In this document: positions 9,021-17,183 of the stretch, one piece after another
Layout: every line of letters starts with the position of its first letter
How positions within the stretch are numbered: the stretch's first letter is position 1
Position numbers and translations under genes: made by a program
Notes under the pieces: model-generated
Told to the model about the DNA's origin: nothing
Database searches by the model: none
Seen by the model: only the letters and a program-made list of their open reading frames with translations
Assembly (NCBI GenBank): GCA_035295745.1
Contig: DATGIL010000006.1
Location: forward strand, 1-35,977
Reading direction: 5' to 3'
Length of the DNA stretch: 35,977 bases
Origin: JAIQFL01 sp035295745
Lineage (GTDB): Bacteria > Acidobacteriota > Terriglobia > Bryobacterales > Bryobacteraceae

Positions 9021-9147
9021 GTGGCGCGAACACTCCTGTTTGCCGCGTCGCCACGCCTCTCGACGCTTTTCGGGTGTCCACCAAGTCTGCCGTACAGAGC
9101 GCCTGTCAATTCCAGCACGCATCCAGCAAACGGAGTGTTTGCGCCAC
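9021..9147. repeat. Imperfect inverted repeat pair (REP-like), 23/22 bp arms
   Basis: The arm at 9021-9043 (GTGGCGCGAACACTCC then TGTTTGC) is the near-exact reverse complement of 9126-9147 (GCAAACGGAGTGTTTG then CGCCAC). They differ by one base change and one inserted base, and are 82 bp apart. The core on the minus strand is AGGAGTGTT.GCGCCAC. This fills the intergenic space between the lipocalin-like gene and the lacD-like gene. It resembles the paired short palindromes dispersed in acidobacterial genomes. A role as terminator for the lipocalin transcript is possible. Confidence 0.6.
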
Positions 9148-9152
9148 GATTG

Positions 9153-10187
9153 TCAGATCTTCATTCGCGACAGGTAGCCCGTCATCTCCAGATAGCCGAC
9201 TCCGCTGGAAGAACCGGAGTAAGTCACCGCCCCTTCCCAATACGTCGGGCCTGCCGCATCCTCAGAAACCAGCTCCTGCTCCGGAATCGCCGCGGCACAC
9301 TGCAAGGAGACGCCGAGCGGCGGAATGGTAATCCGCCATTTGATCGGGTAGCGCGCACGCGTCTTCGGACTTGTCCAATACTCCACGGGCTGCAGATCGA
9401 AATCGGTGCGCTTGAGATGCACGGTGTGCCCACTTGCATCGATGTACGTTCCCGAGGAGTACGGATCGATCCCGCCGTCCGTACGGCGAAGCTGAAACAG
9501 CATGAACTCTGTGTGATTGTCGAGTTGAATGCTAAACCAGTCCCAGCCCTGCTCGTAGCTTTCCAATTGATTCGAAAACCACTCGTGGTCCATCCACGCC
9601 GTCCCCGATACCTTCGTGCCGTTCAACTCGCCCTTGACTTCCAGCAGCGGGAACGAAACGTAGTAAGAGGCTTTTCCCAGCCCCTCCGCCTTCTGACTGA
9701 CACCGTTCTCGCCCTGGATGACCGCGGGCTTGGCCGGCATGAGTTGGAGCGAAAAGCGAATTCCGTCCGCGACAGCCGAAAGAGTCTGCCGATCGGAGCC
9801 CTGTTCCCAGCGCGCCTCCCAGTTGCCGTTCCAGATGCGCCGGGTGTCGAAATCGATCCCCGCGAGCCCGGGGCCTGCGCGATTGAGGCGTTTGTAGAAG
9901 CGGAAGGTATGCGCATCGATATCGGTGAGCGCGAGATGCGCGAGGTAGAGATCGTCCACGCGCCACGCCGAAGGATTGCTTGGCGTGTCGCGGTGCTGGC
10001 CCTGCCGGAAGAAAACCAGTTCGAAGCCGTAGCGATGTCCGTCCTGAGAGCGTAAATTGCCGGTGTAATACCACCATTCGGTGCGGAAGTCAGGGTGATT
10101 GAAGTGGTCGCGGGGGAACTCGTAACGGTATCCTGGAACCGCCTGCCGGAAGTCCATCCAGGCTAGCAGTAGCAGGAGAAACTGCAT
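9153..10187 (-). CDS. AttH/CrtC-like lipocalin-fold protein (carotenoid hydratase-related)
   Basis: The 344-residue protein starts with a short hydrophobic leader (MQFLLLLLAWMDFRQAVPGY), possibly a signal peptide. It contains DFRTEWWYYTGNLRSQDGHR, the hallmark of the AttH/hydroxyneurosporene synthase (CrtC) domain, followed by GFELVFFRQG. The second half has VSGTAWMDHEWFSNQLESYE and GWDWFSIQLDNHTEFMLFQL, both standard for the family. CrtC hydrates carotenoids, but most bacterial AttH-like proteins have no proven function, and no carotenoid genes are seen nearby. It is translationally coupled to the upstream zinc-ribbon gene: the stop and start share TGATG (10185-10189). Confidence 0.82.
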   Translation of the reverse strand: MQFLLLLLAWMDFRQAVPGYRYEFPRDHFNHPDFRTEWWYYTGNLRSQDGHRYGFELVFFRQGQHRDTPSNPSAWRVDDLYLAHLALTDIDAHTFRFYKRLNRAGPGLAGIDFDTRRIWNGNWEARWEQGSDRQTLSAVADGIRFSLQLMPAKPAVIQGENGVSQKAEGLGKASYYVSFPLLEVKGELNGTKVSGTAWMDHEWFSNQLESYEQGWDWFSIQLDNHTEFMLFQLRRTDGGIDPYSSGTYIDASGHTVHLKRTDFDLQPVEYWTSPKTRARYPIKWRITIPPLGVSLQCAAAIPEQELVSEDAAGPTYWEGAVTYSGSSSGVGYLEMTGYLSRMKI

Positions 10188-10639
10188 CAGTTTTCCACGA
10201 GGGAACGCTGCGCCAACTCCCCGAAGAGAGGCAAACTGTAAGCCTCGTCACGGGACGCTTTGACCATCATGAAAATCGCGGCGACAAACAAGGCGGCCTG
10301 CACCAGTTGACTGATGTGCATGAACCTCATGAACATCATCGGTTTCAGGACCCAGTCCTCCATGAGCCAGGCGACGAACAGGTACAATCCCTGAAATGCG
10401 TGAAACCGTACCAGGCGATTTTGACGGAAGCGTTGCGAGGCCAACACAATGATCGCGAAAATCCAACCCATACCGGGAACGTAACAAAGGATGGAGGCCG
10501 TCCGGGGGTTGAGCGAGCCCAACAACTCGTGGGTGGCCGGCGGTGGAACCGTCCATTCGGTCGGCTGCTTGGCTCCACAGCGGCCGCAATAAACGTCCAC
10601 CCCCCGAACCTGGGTTCCGCATTGGCTACAAAATGGCAT
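10187..10639 (-). CDS. Zinc-ribbon small membrane protein
   Basis: The 150-residue protein begins with a four-cysteine zinc ribbon (Cys4, Cys7, Cys18, Cys21; FCSQCG...YCGRCG). Three or four hydrophobic segments follow (SILCYVPGMGWIFAIIVLAS; FHAFQGLYLFVAWLMEDWVL; LVQAALFVAAIFMMV). The SILCYVPG...RF..NRLVRFHAFQ pattern is that of the DUF4870-like/TIC20-like small membrane proteins often attached to a zinc ribbon. Function unknown; a membrane role with the ribbon in the cytoplasm is likely. It overlaps the lipocalin-like gene by one base, so the two should be made together. Its 5' end is about 75 bp from the divergent MBL-fold gene. Confidence 0.75.
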   Translation of the reverse strand: MPFCSQCGTQVRGVDVYCGRCGAKQPTEWTVPPPATHELLGSLNPRTASILCYVPGMGWIFAIIVLASQRFRQNRLVRFHAFQGLYLFVAWLMEDWVLKPMMFMRFMHISQLVQAALFVAAIFMMVKASRDEAYSLPLFGELAQRSLVEN

Positions 10640-10700
10640 CCACTCTTAAGTACGAGAATCCACGCCAGCGAGTTCCGGCAATCTACCCGCCCGGCCATGT

Positions 10701-10706
10701 TACCAT
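10701..10706 (+). promoter_or_regulatory. Putative -10 box before the MBL-fold gene
   Basis: TACCAT lies 7 nt before the ATG at 10714 and there is no Shine-Dalgarno sequence. The spacing equals that of the stronger TACAAT box before the gene at 35022. No clear -35 is seen. Confidence 0.28.
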
Positions 10707-10713
10707 TCTCGCC

Positions 10714-11721
10714 ATGAGATTGCTGTTCCCAGGCCTGCTGCTAATGGTCATGCCGGCCCTGTTGCCGGCGGCGAAGAACCTCGAAGTCTATTCTATCGAC
10801 GTGGAAGGCGGCCAGGCTACCCTGGTGGTTTCTCCGGCCGGCGAGTCGCTATTGGTCGACACCGGATGGGCGGGGCACAATCGGCGCGATGCCGACCGCA
10901 TCCTGGCCGCCGCCAAGTCCGCGGGCGTCAAGAAGATCGACTTCCTGGTGACGACCCACTACCATGCCGACCACGTGGGTGGCGTGCCGCAACTCGCCGA
11001 GAAAATGCCCATCCATACGTTCGTCGACCATGGCGCTTCCGTCGAGAGCGGCAAGGACGCCGACATCCTGTTCAAGGCGTACGCCGACTTTCGCGACAAG
11101 GGCACGCACCTGCAGGTAAAGCCGGGCGATACGATTCCGATCAAGGGGCTCGACGTGCGGGTCCTGTCGTCGGGCGGAGACATCATCGCGTCACCGCTCG
11201 CCGGTGGCGGCCAGCCCAATGCGGAGTGTTCCAGCTTTCAAAAGCACGAGGTGGACAATACGGAAAACGCCCGTTCCGTCGGCATTCTCATCAGCTATGG
11301 CGATTTCCGCATGATCGACCTCGGCGACCTGACGTGGAACAAGGAGTTCGACCTGGTATGCCCGTCCAACAAAGTCGGTCCGGTGGACCTATACGTGGTT
11401 TCGCATCATGGCATGAATATGTCTGGCTCACCGCAATTGGTGCACGCCCTCCATCCACGCGTGGCGATCATGAACAATGGGGCGCGTAAAGGTGGCTCGC
11501 CCGAGATCTGGCAGACCATCCACGATACGCCGGGCCTGCAGGATTTGTGGCAATTGCACTTCGCGGTGGCGGGCGGTAAAGAGCACAACTCCTCCGACAC
11601 GGTAATCGCCAACCTGGACGAGATATGCGAAGGCAAATGGCTGCGCGCGACCGCCGAAAGGGATGGGACGATCACGGTCTACAACAGTCGCAACAAGTAC
11701 GAGCGGACTTACAAGAAGTAA
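10714..11721 (+). CDS. Secreted ComEC/Rec2-like metallo-beta-lactamase-fold hydrolase
   Basis: The start is placed at the ATG at 10714, which gives a 335-residue protein with a clean signal peptide (MRLLFPGLLLMVMPALLPAA). Upstream codons in the same frame lack such a pattern and overlap the divergent gene's promoter. The MBL motif is VTTHYHADHVGG (His82, His84, Asp86, His87), preceded by SLLVDTGW. Later come MIDLGDLTW and VVSHHGMNMS, the ligands expected for a ComEC-C-like metallo-hydrolase. It is probably periplasmic or exported; nuclease or phosphodiesterase activity is possible, but the substrate is unknown. It converges on the VOC gene with a 71-bp gap filled by a dispersed repeat. Confidence 0.8.
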   Translation: MRLLFPGLLLMVMPALLPAAKNLEVYSIDVEGGQATLVVSPAGESLLVDTGWAGHNRRDADRILAAAKSAGVKKIDFLVTTHYHADHVGGVPQLAEKMPIHTFVDHGASVESGKDADILFKAYADFRDKGTHLQVKPGDTIPIKGLDVRVLSSGGDIIASPLAGGGQPNAECSSFQKHEVDNTENARSVGILISYGDFRMIDLGDLTWNKEFDLVCPSNKVGPVDLYVVSHHGMNMSGSPQLVHALHPRVAIMNNGARKGGSPEIWQTIHDTPGLQDLWQLHFAVAGGKEHNSSDTVIANLDEICEGKWLRATAERDGTITVYNSRNKYERTYKK

Positions 11722-11732
11722 TCCGCGTAGAC

Positions 11733-11773
11733 GCGTGTTTGCAGCCAGTTACGAGCCGCGACTGTAAGAAGCG
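11733..11773. repeat. Dispersed palindromic repeat, copy A (single unit)
   Basis: GCGTGTTTGC...TTACGAGCCGCGACTGTAAG then AAGCG (core 11749-11773) closely matches 30114-30155 (GCGTGTTTGC...TTACGGACCGCGACCGTGAG then GAAGC). The whole gap between two convergent genes is taken up by this unit, so it may act in transcription termination, but no poly-T hairpin is visible. Confidence 0.6.
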
Positions 11774-11792
11774 AACCCGTTGCGACCCTTCT

Positions 11793-12593
11793 TTATTGCG
11801 AAGGCGCGACCACTTCCACCAGGTTTCCGTCGGGATCCCGCAGACGGATGAGCCCCCGTTGGATTCGTTCCGGAGTGATCCCAAGCTCGCGCAGAGATTG
11901 GCGGGCGGACGCCACATCGAAATTGCGAACCACGACGGTGAAGGCGGCCAATCCCTGCGCTTGCCGCGAAGGCACCAGATCCAAAGCCGTGCCTCTGAAG
12001 TCGAAGCTTCGGTTTCGGGCATCGGGTATGCCAAACAGGCTGTAGAAGCCTGCAGCGCGGCGTCTGTCTGACACCCGTAACGCGACCCGCTGGATCGCTA
12101 ACGGCTCGAAGATCGGCTGACGGCCGGTCAGATTGTCGGGCAAATGCGGGGCTTGCCGGACGACGTTTGGATAACTCCAGTAGCCCGGGCCGACAAACTC
12201 CAGCAGGTTGCCGTCCGGATCGCGGACATACGAATCCGGAGGGAAGGCGAGTGGCAGGCGATGCTCTTTGACCACGGTCATGGCTGCGGCATCCACCGCC
12301 ACGTGCTCCAGGCCGACGGGAACCTTCGGATCGGGCGGCGACAGGATCATATACGGCTTGCCGCTGCCAATCTTGAAGAAGACCGCCCGCAGATCGGGCG
12401 GCGACGGTACAGAGCCGCCCCGTATCTCAGCGAGTGGCCCGCCGAATAAGCGGAAGTAGAAGGCGACCGAACGGTCGAGATCGGCAACGCGCAGTTTGAA
12501 GTGGTCGAGCGTAAAACTCTGCTCGGCAGCGAGGGGCCGGCTGGCAGCGCCGAACGCTGCGAGCAGACCCAAAATCTCACGACGGGTGGTCAT
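11793..12593 (-). CDS. Two-domain VOC (glyoxalase/bleomycin-resistance fold) protein, exported
   Basis: From the ATG at 12593 the protein has 266 residues and starts MTTRREILGLLAAFGAASRP, a twin-arginine-like export signal. Two VOC half-domains follow: one from about 30 (FTLDHFKLRVADLDRSVAFY) to about 140 (YVRDPDGNLLEFVGPGYW), and one from about 165 (IQRVALRVSDRRRAAGFYSL) to the end (LIRLRDPDGNLVEVVAPS). The His and Glu typical of metal-binding VOC enzymes are present in part (DHFK, LEF, VEV). The reaction is unknown. A perfect AGGAGG lies 9 nt upstream and overlaps the stop codon of the Asp-box gene, so the two genes are coupled; this decides the ATG over a TTG 9 bp earlier. Confidence 0.8.
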   Translation of the reverse strand: MTTRREILGLLAAFGAASRPLAAEQSFTLDHFKLRVADLDRSVAFYFRLFGGPLAEIRGGSVPSPPDLRAVFFKIGSGKPYMILSPPDPKVPVGLEHVAVDAAAMTVVKEHRLPLAFPPDSYVRDPDGNLLEFVGPGYWSYPNVVRQAPHLPDNLTGRQPIFEPLAIQRVALRVSDRRRAAGFYSLFGIPDARNRSFDFRGTALDLVPSRQAQGLAAFTVVVRNFDVASARQSLRELGITPERIQRGLIRLRDPDGNLVEVVAPSQ

Positions 12594-12602
12594 CCCGCGC
12601 AA

Positions 12603-12608
12603 CCTCCT
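12603..12608 (-). promoter_or_regulatory. Strong ribosome binding site overlapping the upstream stop codon
   Basis: AGGAGG is read 9 nt before the ATG at 12593. Its first two bases belong to the TAG stop of the preceding gene (TAGGAGG). This fixes the VOC start and suggests translational coupling. Confidence 0.75.
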
Positions 12609-15600
12609 ACTGGTTGGCGGCGCCTCCCTTTGCGGCCGGAGCGGCGCCGCCAGCCTTAGCTTTCAAACCGGCCCATTTCGCCATCAGCGCCGCGTAGGCC
12701 GCTTCCTGCTGGCTGCAGGCCTGGAGCTGTGCCGCGGTCGGCGGCATCTCGGAACCCTGCATACCCTGCACGGCTCCGACCATCTGCCCGCCGATGTTGC
12801 TCAAGTTCGGAGCGGGAGGCGGTTCGTTCGGATCGGCAAAAGCACCGCCTCCGCCTCCACCACCGCCGCCACCGCGTCCACCACGGCCTCCGCGTCCGCC
12901 ACCGCCACCCGCGGCCTCGGCAGGCGCGATCTCTTCCAGTTGTTTGATCAGCGCGTCGTTAGCAGCGCTTTGCGGACGCTCCTTCACCTTCGCTACCAGA
13001 TCGCGAGCATCTTTGTAGGCAGCCGCGGCAGTCCGAGCGCGGGCCTCCATTTGCGTAGTCAGGGTGAAGATCTGCTGAACTTCGGGAGTAATCTTCACGC
13101 GCGGATCCATCTTGACGGTGATGGGCTGAGACTGGCTCTGTCCATTCACAGTGAGGCGAACGGTATACGTTCCCGGCGCCACCCACGGAGAATTCACGCC
13201 GGGGTACGTGCGATGCGGAACCGCGGCCCCTCCGCCGCCACCGCCACGTCCCCCCGCAGTCGTGCCGGCGATGGGATCGTAATGCATATCCCAGGAGAAG
13301 CGATGCATGCCGGCACTGGTCTTCAGCACTTGCGGAGGGGCCGGCCAATAGAGCGGCAGATTGCAATCGGGGGCGGTGGGCGTCTGCTGGCAGACTTTGT
13401 TATATGCCACCGGGTCCGTCGCCGGATCGGGACTCCGCACGGGATCGCTGCTGGAATAGGTGCGGATCACCTTATTCTGGCCATCGAGCACTTCCAGTTT
13501 CACCTCGCTCGTGGCGCTTGGCAGGTAGTAGTCAATGAGCGCGCCCGGCGGCGGATTCTCACCAGCCAGCAATTCGGGCGGCCACGGCGTTGGATCGTTG
13601 GTGCCGAAGCGAACGCGGATCCCGATGGCCGGCTTGAACAGGAACGCGTTGTTCGCGGCGGCAGCTTCGGCGGCCTGGCGCAGCGGGGTCAGGTCGTCGA
13701 GAATCCAAAAGCCGCGTCCGTGCGTGCCCGCCACCAGGTCGGAACACATGCACGAGGCATCGTCCTTCACCTCAATGTCGCGTACCGAAACAGCGGGCAT
13801 ATTGAGCCGCAGCGATTGCCAGTTGTCGCCGTCATCGAACGAGACCCAGATCTGCGTGTCGGTGGCCGCGTACAGCAGGCCCTTCTTGCGCGGGTCCTCG
13901 CGGATGGAATTCGCGGGAGCACCTCCGGCGATGCCGTTGCTAATCTCGGTCCAGGTCTTGCCGCCATCGTGGGTGCGCCAGAAGTGCGGGTTCATATCGT
14001 CCAGCCGCAGCGTGTTGGCAGCGGCATAGGCGGTCTTGGTGTCGAAGTGGCCGGCCTCCATGTTGAAGATGCGGGTCCACGGCTTGATCTGCGACGGAGT
14101 GACGTTGGTCCACTTCCCGCCACCATCAGTAGTGAGTTGTAGGAGCCCATCGCCGGTGCCGGCCCAAAGCACATTCACGTCGAGCGGGGAAGGCGCGAGC
14201 GCGGTGATCGATCCCGTCGGTTGCACTACCGCGACGGAGGAGTACTTGCCGGCATTCGAGGGGATGTCCCAGGTTTGCCGGGTGAGATCGCCGCTGATCG
14301 CACTCCAGCTATGCCCGCCATTGCTGGTCCTCCACACTCCGGCGGTCGCATAGAACAGGACATTCGGATCTTTGGGTGACCAGATGAGAGGCTGCGTGCG
14401 CACGGTGCGCGCCGGCGGCCCTTCTGAGGCAACGGCGCCACCACGTCCACGTCCGCCGCGACCTCCGGCCGATGGACCGACTGCGGATTTTTGGGCGGTG
14501 ACTCGGTTGTAGACGGTCACTTTTCCGCCGTAGACCAAGTCTGGATTCTTGGGGTCGGGAGCCGCTTCGCCATACTCTTCGATCCCCACAGGATGCCAGT
14601 CGTGGAAGGTGATCTCGCCATCCATGCCGCGACTGTCGACGCACGCCGAGCCGGAGTCCTGCTGGCCGCTGCAGAGGCGATAGGGGAAGGCATTGTCGGC
14701 CGTCACGTGATAGACCGCGGCCGTAGGCTGCGTATACCAGTTGCTCCACGATTCTCCGCGATTGGCCGAAACCACACCGCCCTGGTCGCTCACCAGCAGG
14801 ATGATGTTGGTGTTGATCGGATTGACCCAGCTCTTCTGATAGTCGTCGCCGCCGGGTGCGCCGCGCACTGCCGACCACGTCTGGCCGCCATCCTCGGTGC
14901 GCCAGAAGACGGTGGAACAGCTATAGACGACGTTCTCGTTCTTCGGATCGACCGTGATCGTCGGCAAATCGCCGCCGCCGATGCGTCCCAAAGGCCGAGT
15001 GTCCGGCGGATGCCGCTGCGAACCGACCTCGGCTACGCGCGGATCATCCGTGGCCAGGAACCAGTGCTCGCCACCGTCAGTCGTTTTGTAAAAGGAGATG
15101 CCGCCGCCACCGCCGCCACGTCCTCCGCGCCCGCCACGGCCACCGCCTCCCCCCGCTCCGGGAGCCGTGCCGCAGGTTCCTGGCGTGATGCCCTGATTCT
15201 GGCTCGATGCCACGGTTGCATACAGGACTTTGGGGTTGCTGGGAGCGATGGCGAGATTAGCTTCGATGATCGCGGGCAGGCCGCCGCCCAGTTGTTTCCA
15301 GGTGCTGCCGCCGTCGGTGGACTTATAGATGCCGCCATCCGTGCCGCCGAACGCGCAATTCTCGTAGAATCCCTGTTGTTGCTGCCACATCGCGGCATAG
15401 ACGACGTCGGGATTGCTCGGATCGATTCGGACATCGTTGCCGCTGACGTAGTCGTCCTTGTAGAGCACCTTCTGGAATGAGGCCCCGCCATCGGTGGAGC
15501 GGAAGATGCCGCGCTCGGGATTGGGTCCGTACGGGTGCCCCAGAGCGGCGACGAAAAGGCGATTCGGATTGCGTGGATCGACCTCGATATCCGCGATCAT

Positions 15601-16032
15601 CAGGGAATCGCGGAGGCCAAGGTGAGTCCATGACTTGCCCGCGTCGGTGGATTTGTAGACGCCATCGCCGGTAGAGAGGTCGGGGCGGATGATGCCGGCG
15701 CCCGCCCCGACGTAAATGATGTCGGGATTGGAGGGCGCGACGGCGATGGCGCCGATCGAACCTGTCGGCTGGCTATCGAAAAGCGGTACCCAGGTGGAGC
15801 CGTAGTCGCTGGATCGCCAAACACCGCCGTTGTCAAAACCGATATAGAAGACGTTGGGTTGACTGGGAACACCGGCGAGCGCCCGTGCGCGTCCGGCACG
15901 AGGCGGTCCGATGGAACGCCAGTGCATTTCGGAATAGAGGCGAGAGTCAATGGTTTGGCCCGGCCCGTGCAACGGGAATGCGAGCAGGGCGAGGGTAGAC
16001 AGACAGCGAATCCGTACGCAGGGTATAGGCAA
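12607..16032 (-). CDS. Large secreted Asp-box (BNR/VPS10-sortilin-like) beta-propeller protein
   Basis: The 1141-residue protein starts at a TTG (16032) preceded by AGGAG 10 nt upstream, and has a signal peptide (about 1-26, ending GPGQ). At least ten Asp-box motifs (S/T-x-D-x-G-x-x-W) are visible, for example SSDYGSTWVPL, STDAGKSWTHL, STDGGSTWKQL, TEDGGQTWSAV, THDGGKTWTEI and SFDDGDNWQSL. They imply one or two beta-propellers. A C-terminal beta-rich part (about 840-1000) contains VKLEVLDGQNKVIRTYSSSD and GMHRFSWDMHYDP. Four Gly/Arg-rich tracts lie near residues 293-311, 518-529, 926-936 and 1041-1063. Such proteins are often labelled glycosyl hydrolases, but no catalytic residues are recognised and activity is unproven. 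It is followed immediately by the VOC gene. Confidence 0.82.
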   Translation of the reverse strand: MPIPCVRIRCLSTLALLAFPLHGPGQTIDSRLYSEMHWRSIGPPRAGRARALAGVPSQPNVFYIGFDNGGVWRSSDYGSTWVPLFDSQPTGSIGAIAVAPSNPDIIYVGAGAGIIRPDLSTGDGVYKSTDAGKSWTHLGLRDSLMIADIEVDPRNPNRLFVAALGHPYGPNPERGIFRSTDGGASFQKVLYKDDYVSGNDVRIDPSNPDVVYAAMWQQQQGFYENCAFGGTDGGIYKSTDGGSTWKQLGGGLPAIIEANLAIAPSNPKVLYATVASSQNQGITPGTCGTAPGAGGGGGRGGRGGRGGGGGGISFYKTTDGGEHWFLATDDPRVAEVGSQRHPPDTRPLGRIGGGDLPTITVDPKNENVVYSCSTVFWRTEDGGQTWSAVRGAPGGDDYQKSWVNPINTNIILLVSDQGGVVSANRGESWSNWYTQPTAAVYHVTADNAFPYRLCSGQQDSGSACVDSRGMDGEITFHDWHPVGIEEYGEAAPDPKNPDLVYGGKVTVYNRVTAQKSAVGPSAGGRGGRGRGGAVASEGPPARTVRTQPLIWSPKDPNVLFYATAGVWRTSNGGHSWSAISGDLTRQTWDIPSNAGKYSSVAVVQPTGSITALAPSPLDVNVLWAGTGDGLLQLTTDGGGKWTNVTPSQIKPWTRIFNMEAGHFDTKTAYAAANTLRLDDMNPHFWRTHDGGKTWTEISNGIAGGAPANSIREDPRKKGLLYAATDTQIWVSFDDGDNWQSLRLNMPAVSVRDIEVKDDASCMCSDLVAGTHGRGFWILDDLTPLRQAAEAAAANNAFLFKPAIGIRVRFGTNDPTPWPPELLAGENPPPGALIDYYLPSATSEVKLEVLDGQNKVIRTYSSSDPVRSPDPATDPVAYNKVCQQTPTAPDCNLPLYWPAPPQVLKTSAGMHRFSWDMHYDPIAGTTAGGRGGGGGGAAVPHRTYPGVNSPWVAPGTYTVRLTVNGQSQSQPITVKMDPRVKITPEVQQIFTLTTQMEARARTAAAAYKDARDLVAKVKERPQSAANDALIKQLEEIAPAEAAGGGGGRGGRGGRGGGGGGGGGGAFADPNEPPPAPNLSNIGGQMVGAVQGMQGSEMPPTAAQLQACSQQEAAYAALMAKWAGLKAKAGGAAPAAKGGAANQ

Positions 16033-16160
16033 CGTTGGAAGTCTCCTGATCCCACCGAGTGTAATACGATTCGAATAGTTGAGGAAACAAACGCCACCGT
16101 CCGGTCCCGCTCCCGCCGGGGAGGCTTGCCAATCCCGGCCCCGGCGAAGCGAACCGCTAG

Positions 16161-16166
16161 TATGAT
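16161..16166 (+). promoter_or_regulatory. Putative -10 box of the ku gene
   Basis: TATGAT (five of six with TATAAT) ends 9 nt before the ATG at 16176. The only purine run, AGAGG, abuts the start codon and is too close to be a normal ribosome binding site. The 143-bp gap to the divergent Asp-box gene holds the promoters of both. Confidence 0.4.
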
Positions 16167-16175
16167 TGTCAGAGG

Positions 16176-17183
16176 ATGCCGTCGATCATTTGGAAGGGCC
16201 AGCTCACTTTCGGACTCGTCTCCATTCCGGTAAAGCTGTACCGCGCCGCGCGCCGCGAACGGGTCCAACTGCATTATGTGCACCAGGAGGAGGCTCCCGA
16301 GTCCTCAAACGAGGCCCAAGAGGTTCCTGAGGCGCCGGCCCATGAGACTGCTTTCAACGCTTCCTCGTGGCGCTATCCGGATGCTGAGCCAGTCGTGCCG
16401 GTGCCGCGTTCGGATGAGGAGCCGGAATCCGAGCCCGCGCCGTTACCTCCACCCGTCACGCGCGTGAAGCAGTCGCTGGTCACGACGGGCGAAGAGCAAC
16501 CCGTCCGCCGGTCGGAACTCCTGCGAGGCTACGAAATCGAGCCCGATCGCTACGTCGTCCTGGATCCTGGAGAATTGAAAGGCCTGCGGAAGAAGACCTC
16601 GGCCGAAATGGAGATCGTGCGCTCGGTGCGGCTCTCGGAGGTCGACCCGGTGTTTTTCGAGACCTCCTACTACGTCGTGCCTGCTCAGGGCGGCCAAAAG
16701 GCTTACGCTCTGCTCTTCGCGGCGCTTCAGGCCACCGGCCATGTGGCGCTGGCGCGGGTAGGGATGCATGGCCGGGAACACGTCGTGATCATTCGCCCCG
16801 GACAGCACGGCATGCTCGCCCACACCATGTTCTACACAGACGAGATCCGCTTCGACAACGAGTACCGCGCGGACGTGCAGTCGGTGGGGAAGAAGGAGTT
16901 GGAACTGGCGCGCACCTTCCTGGAAGCGCTCGAAGCTCCGTTCGCACCTGAAGAGTTCAAGGATACGTACCGCGAGGAATTGCAGGCCATCATCGCTCGC
17001 AAACAAGCCTCTGTCAGCGTGGGCGCTCCCGCTTTGCCGGCCGGAGGCGCGCCGCCACCAGGGGCGGATATCCTCGAAGCTTTACGAAAGAGCATCGAGC
17101 TGAAACGCAAACCGGTGGCCTCCGAAACGCAGCCGGCACCGGAGCCGAAAAGAAGGCGCCAGCCCCGCAAAGCTGCCAAATGA
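16176..17183 (+). CDS. ku: Non-homologous end-joining protein Ku
   Basis: The 335-residue protein begins MPSIIWKGQLTFGLVSIPVK (beta-strand signature of bacterial Ku). It later has ELLRGYEIEPDRYVVLDPGE, PVFFETSYYVVPAQGGQKAY, HVALARVGMHGREHVVIIRP and a helical C-terminus before a basic Pro/Lys-rich tail (KRRRQPRKAAK). Ku forms a homodimer ring that binds DNA ends and recruits LigD. Canonical Ku has a short loop with a CxxC-like motif between the first strands and the 'VKGYE' block. Here that region (about 40-110) is an acidic, Pro-rich stretch of some 65 residues without cysteines. No ligD is in the window. The stop overlaps the start of the next gene (ATGA), indicating an operon. Confidence 0.93.
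   Translation: MPSIIWKGQLTFGLVSIPVKLYRAARRERVQLHYVHQEEAPESSNEAQEVPEAPAHETAFNASSWRYPDAEPVVPVPRSDEEPESEPAPLPPPVTRVKQSLVTTGEEQPVRRSELLRGYEIEPDRYVVLDPGELKGLRKKTSAEMEIVRSVRLSEVDPVFFETSYYVVPAQGGQKAYALLFAALQATGHVALARVGMHGREHVVIIRPGQHGMLAHTMFYTDEIRFDNEYRADVQSVGKKELELARTFLEALEAPFAPEEFKDTYREELQAIIARKQASVSVGAPALPAGGAPPPGADILEALRKSIELKRKPVASETQPAPEPKRRRQPRKAAK

Noticed and set aside
8991..9122. N-terminal extension of the lacD-like protein
   Set aside because: The extra 44 codons cover the inverted repeat and are unlike LacD; the ATG at 8990 with GATAAT box fits better.
12496..14142. Long plus-strand frame (548 codons) opposite the Asp-box gene
   Set aside because: The Arg/Gly/His-rich translation mirrors the repeats of the true gene on the other strand and has no recognisable motif.
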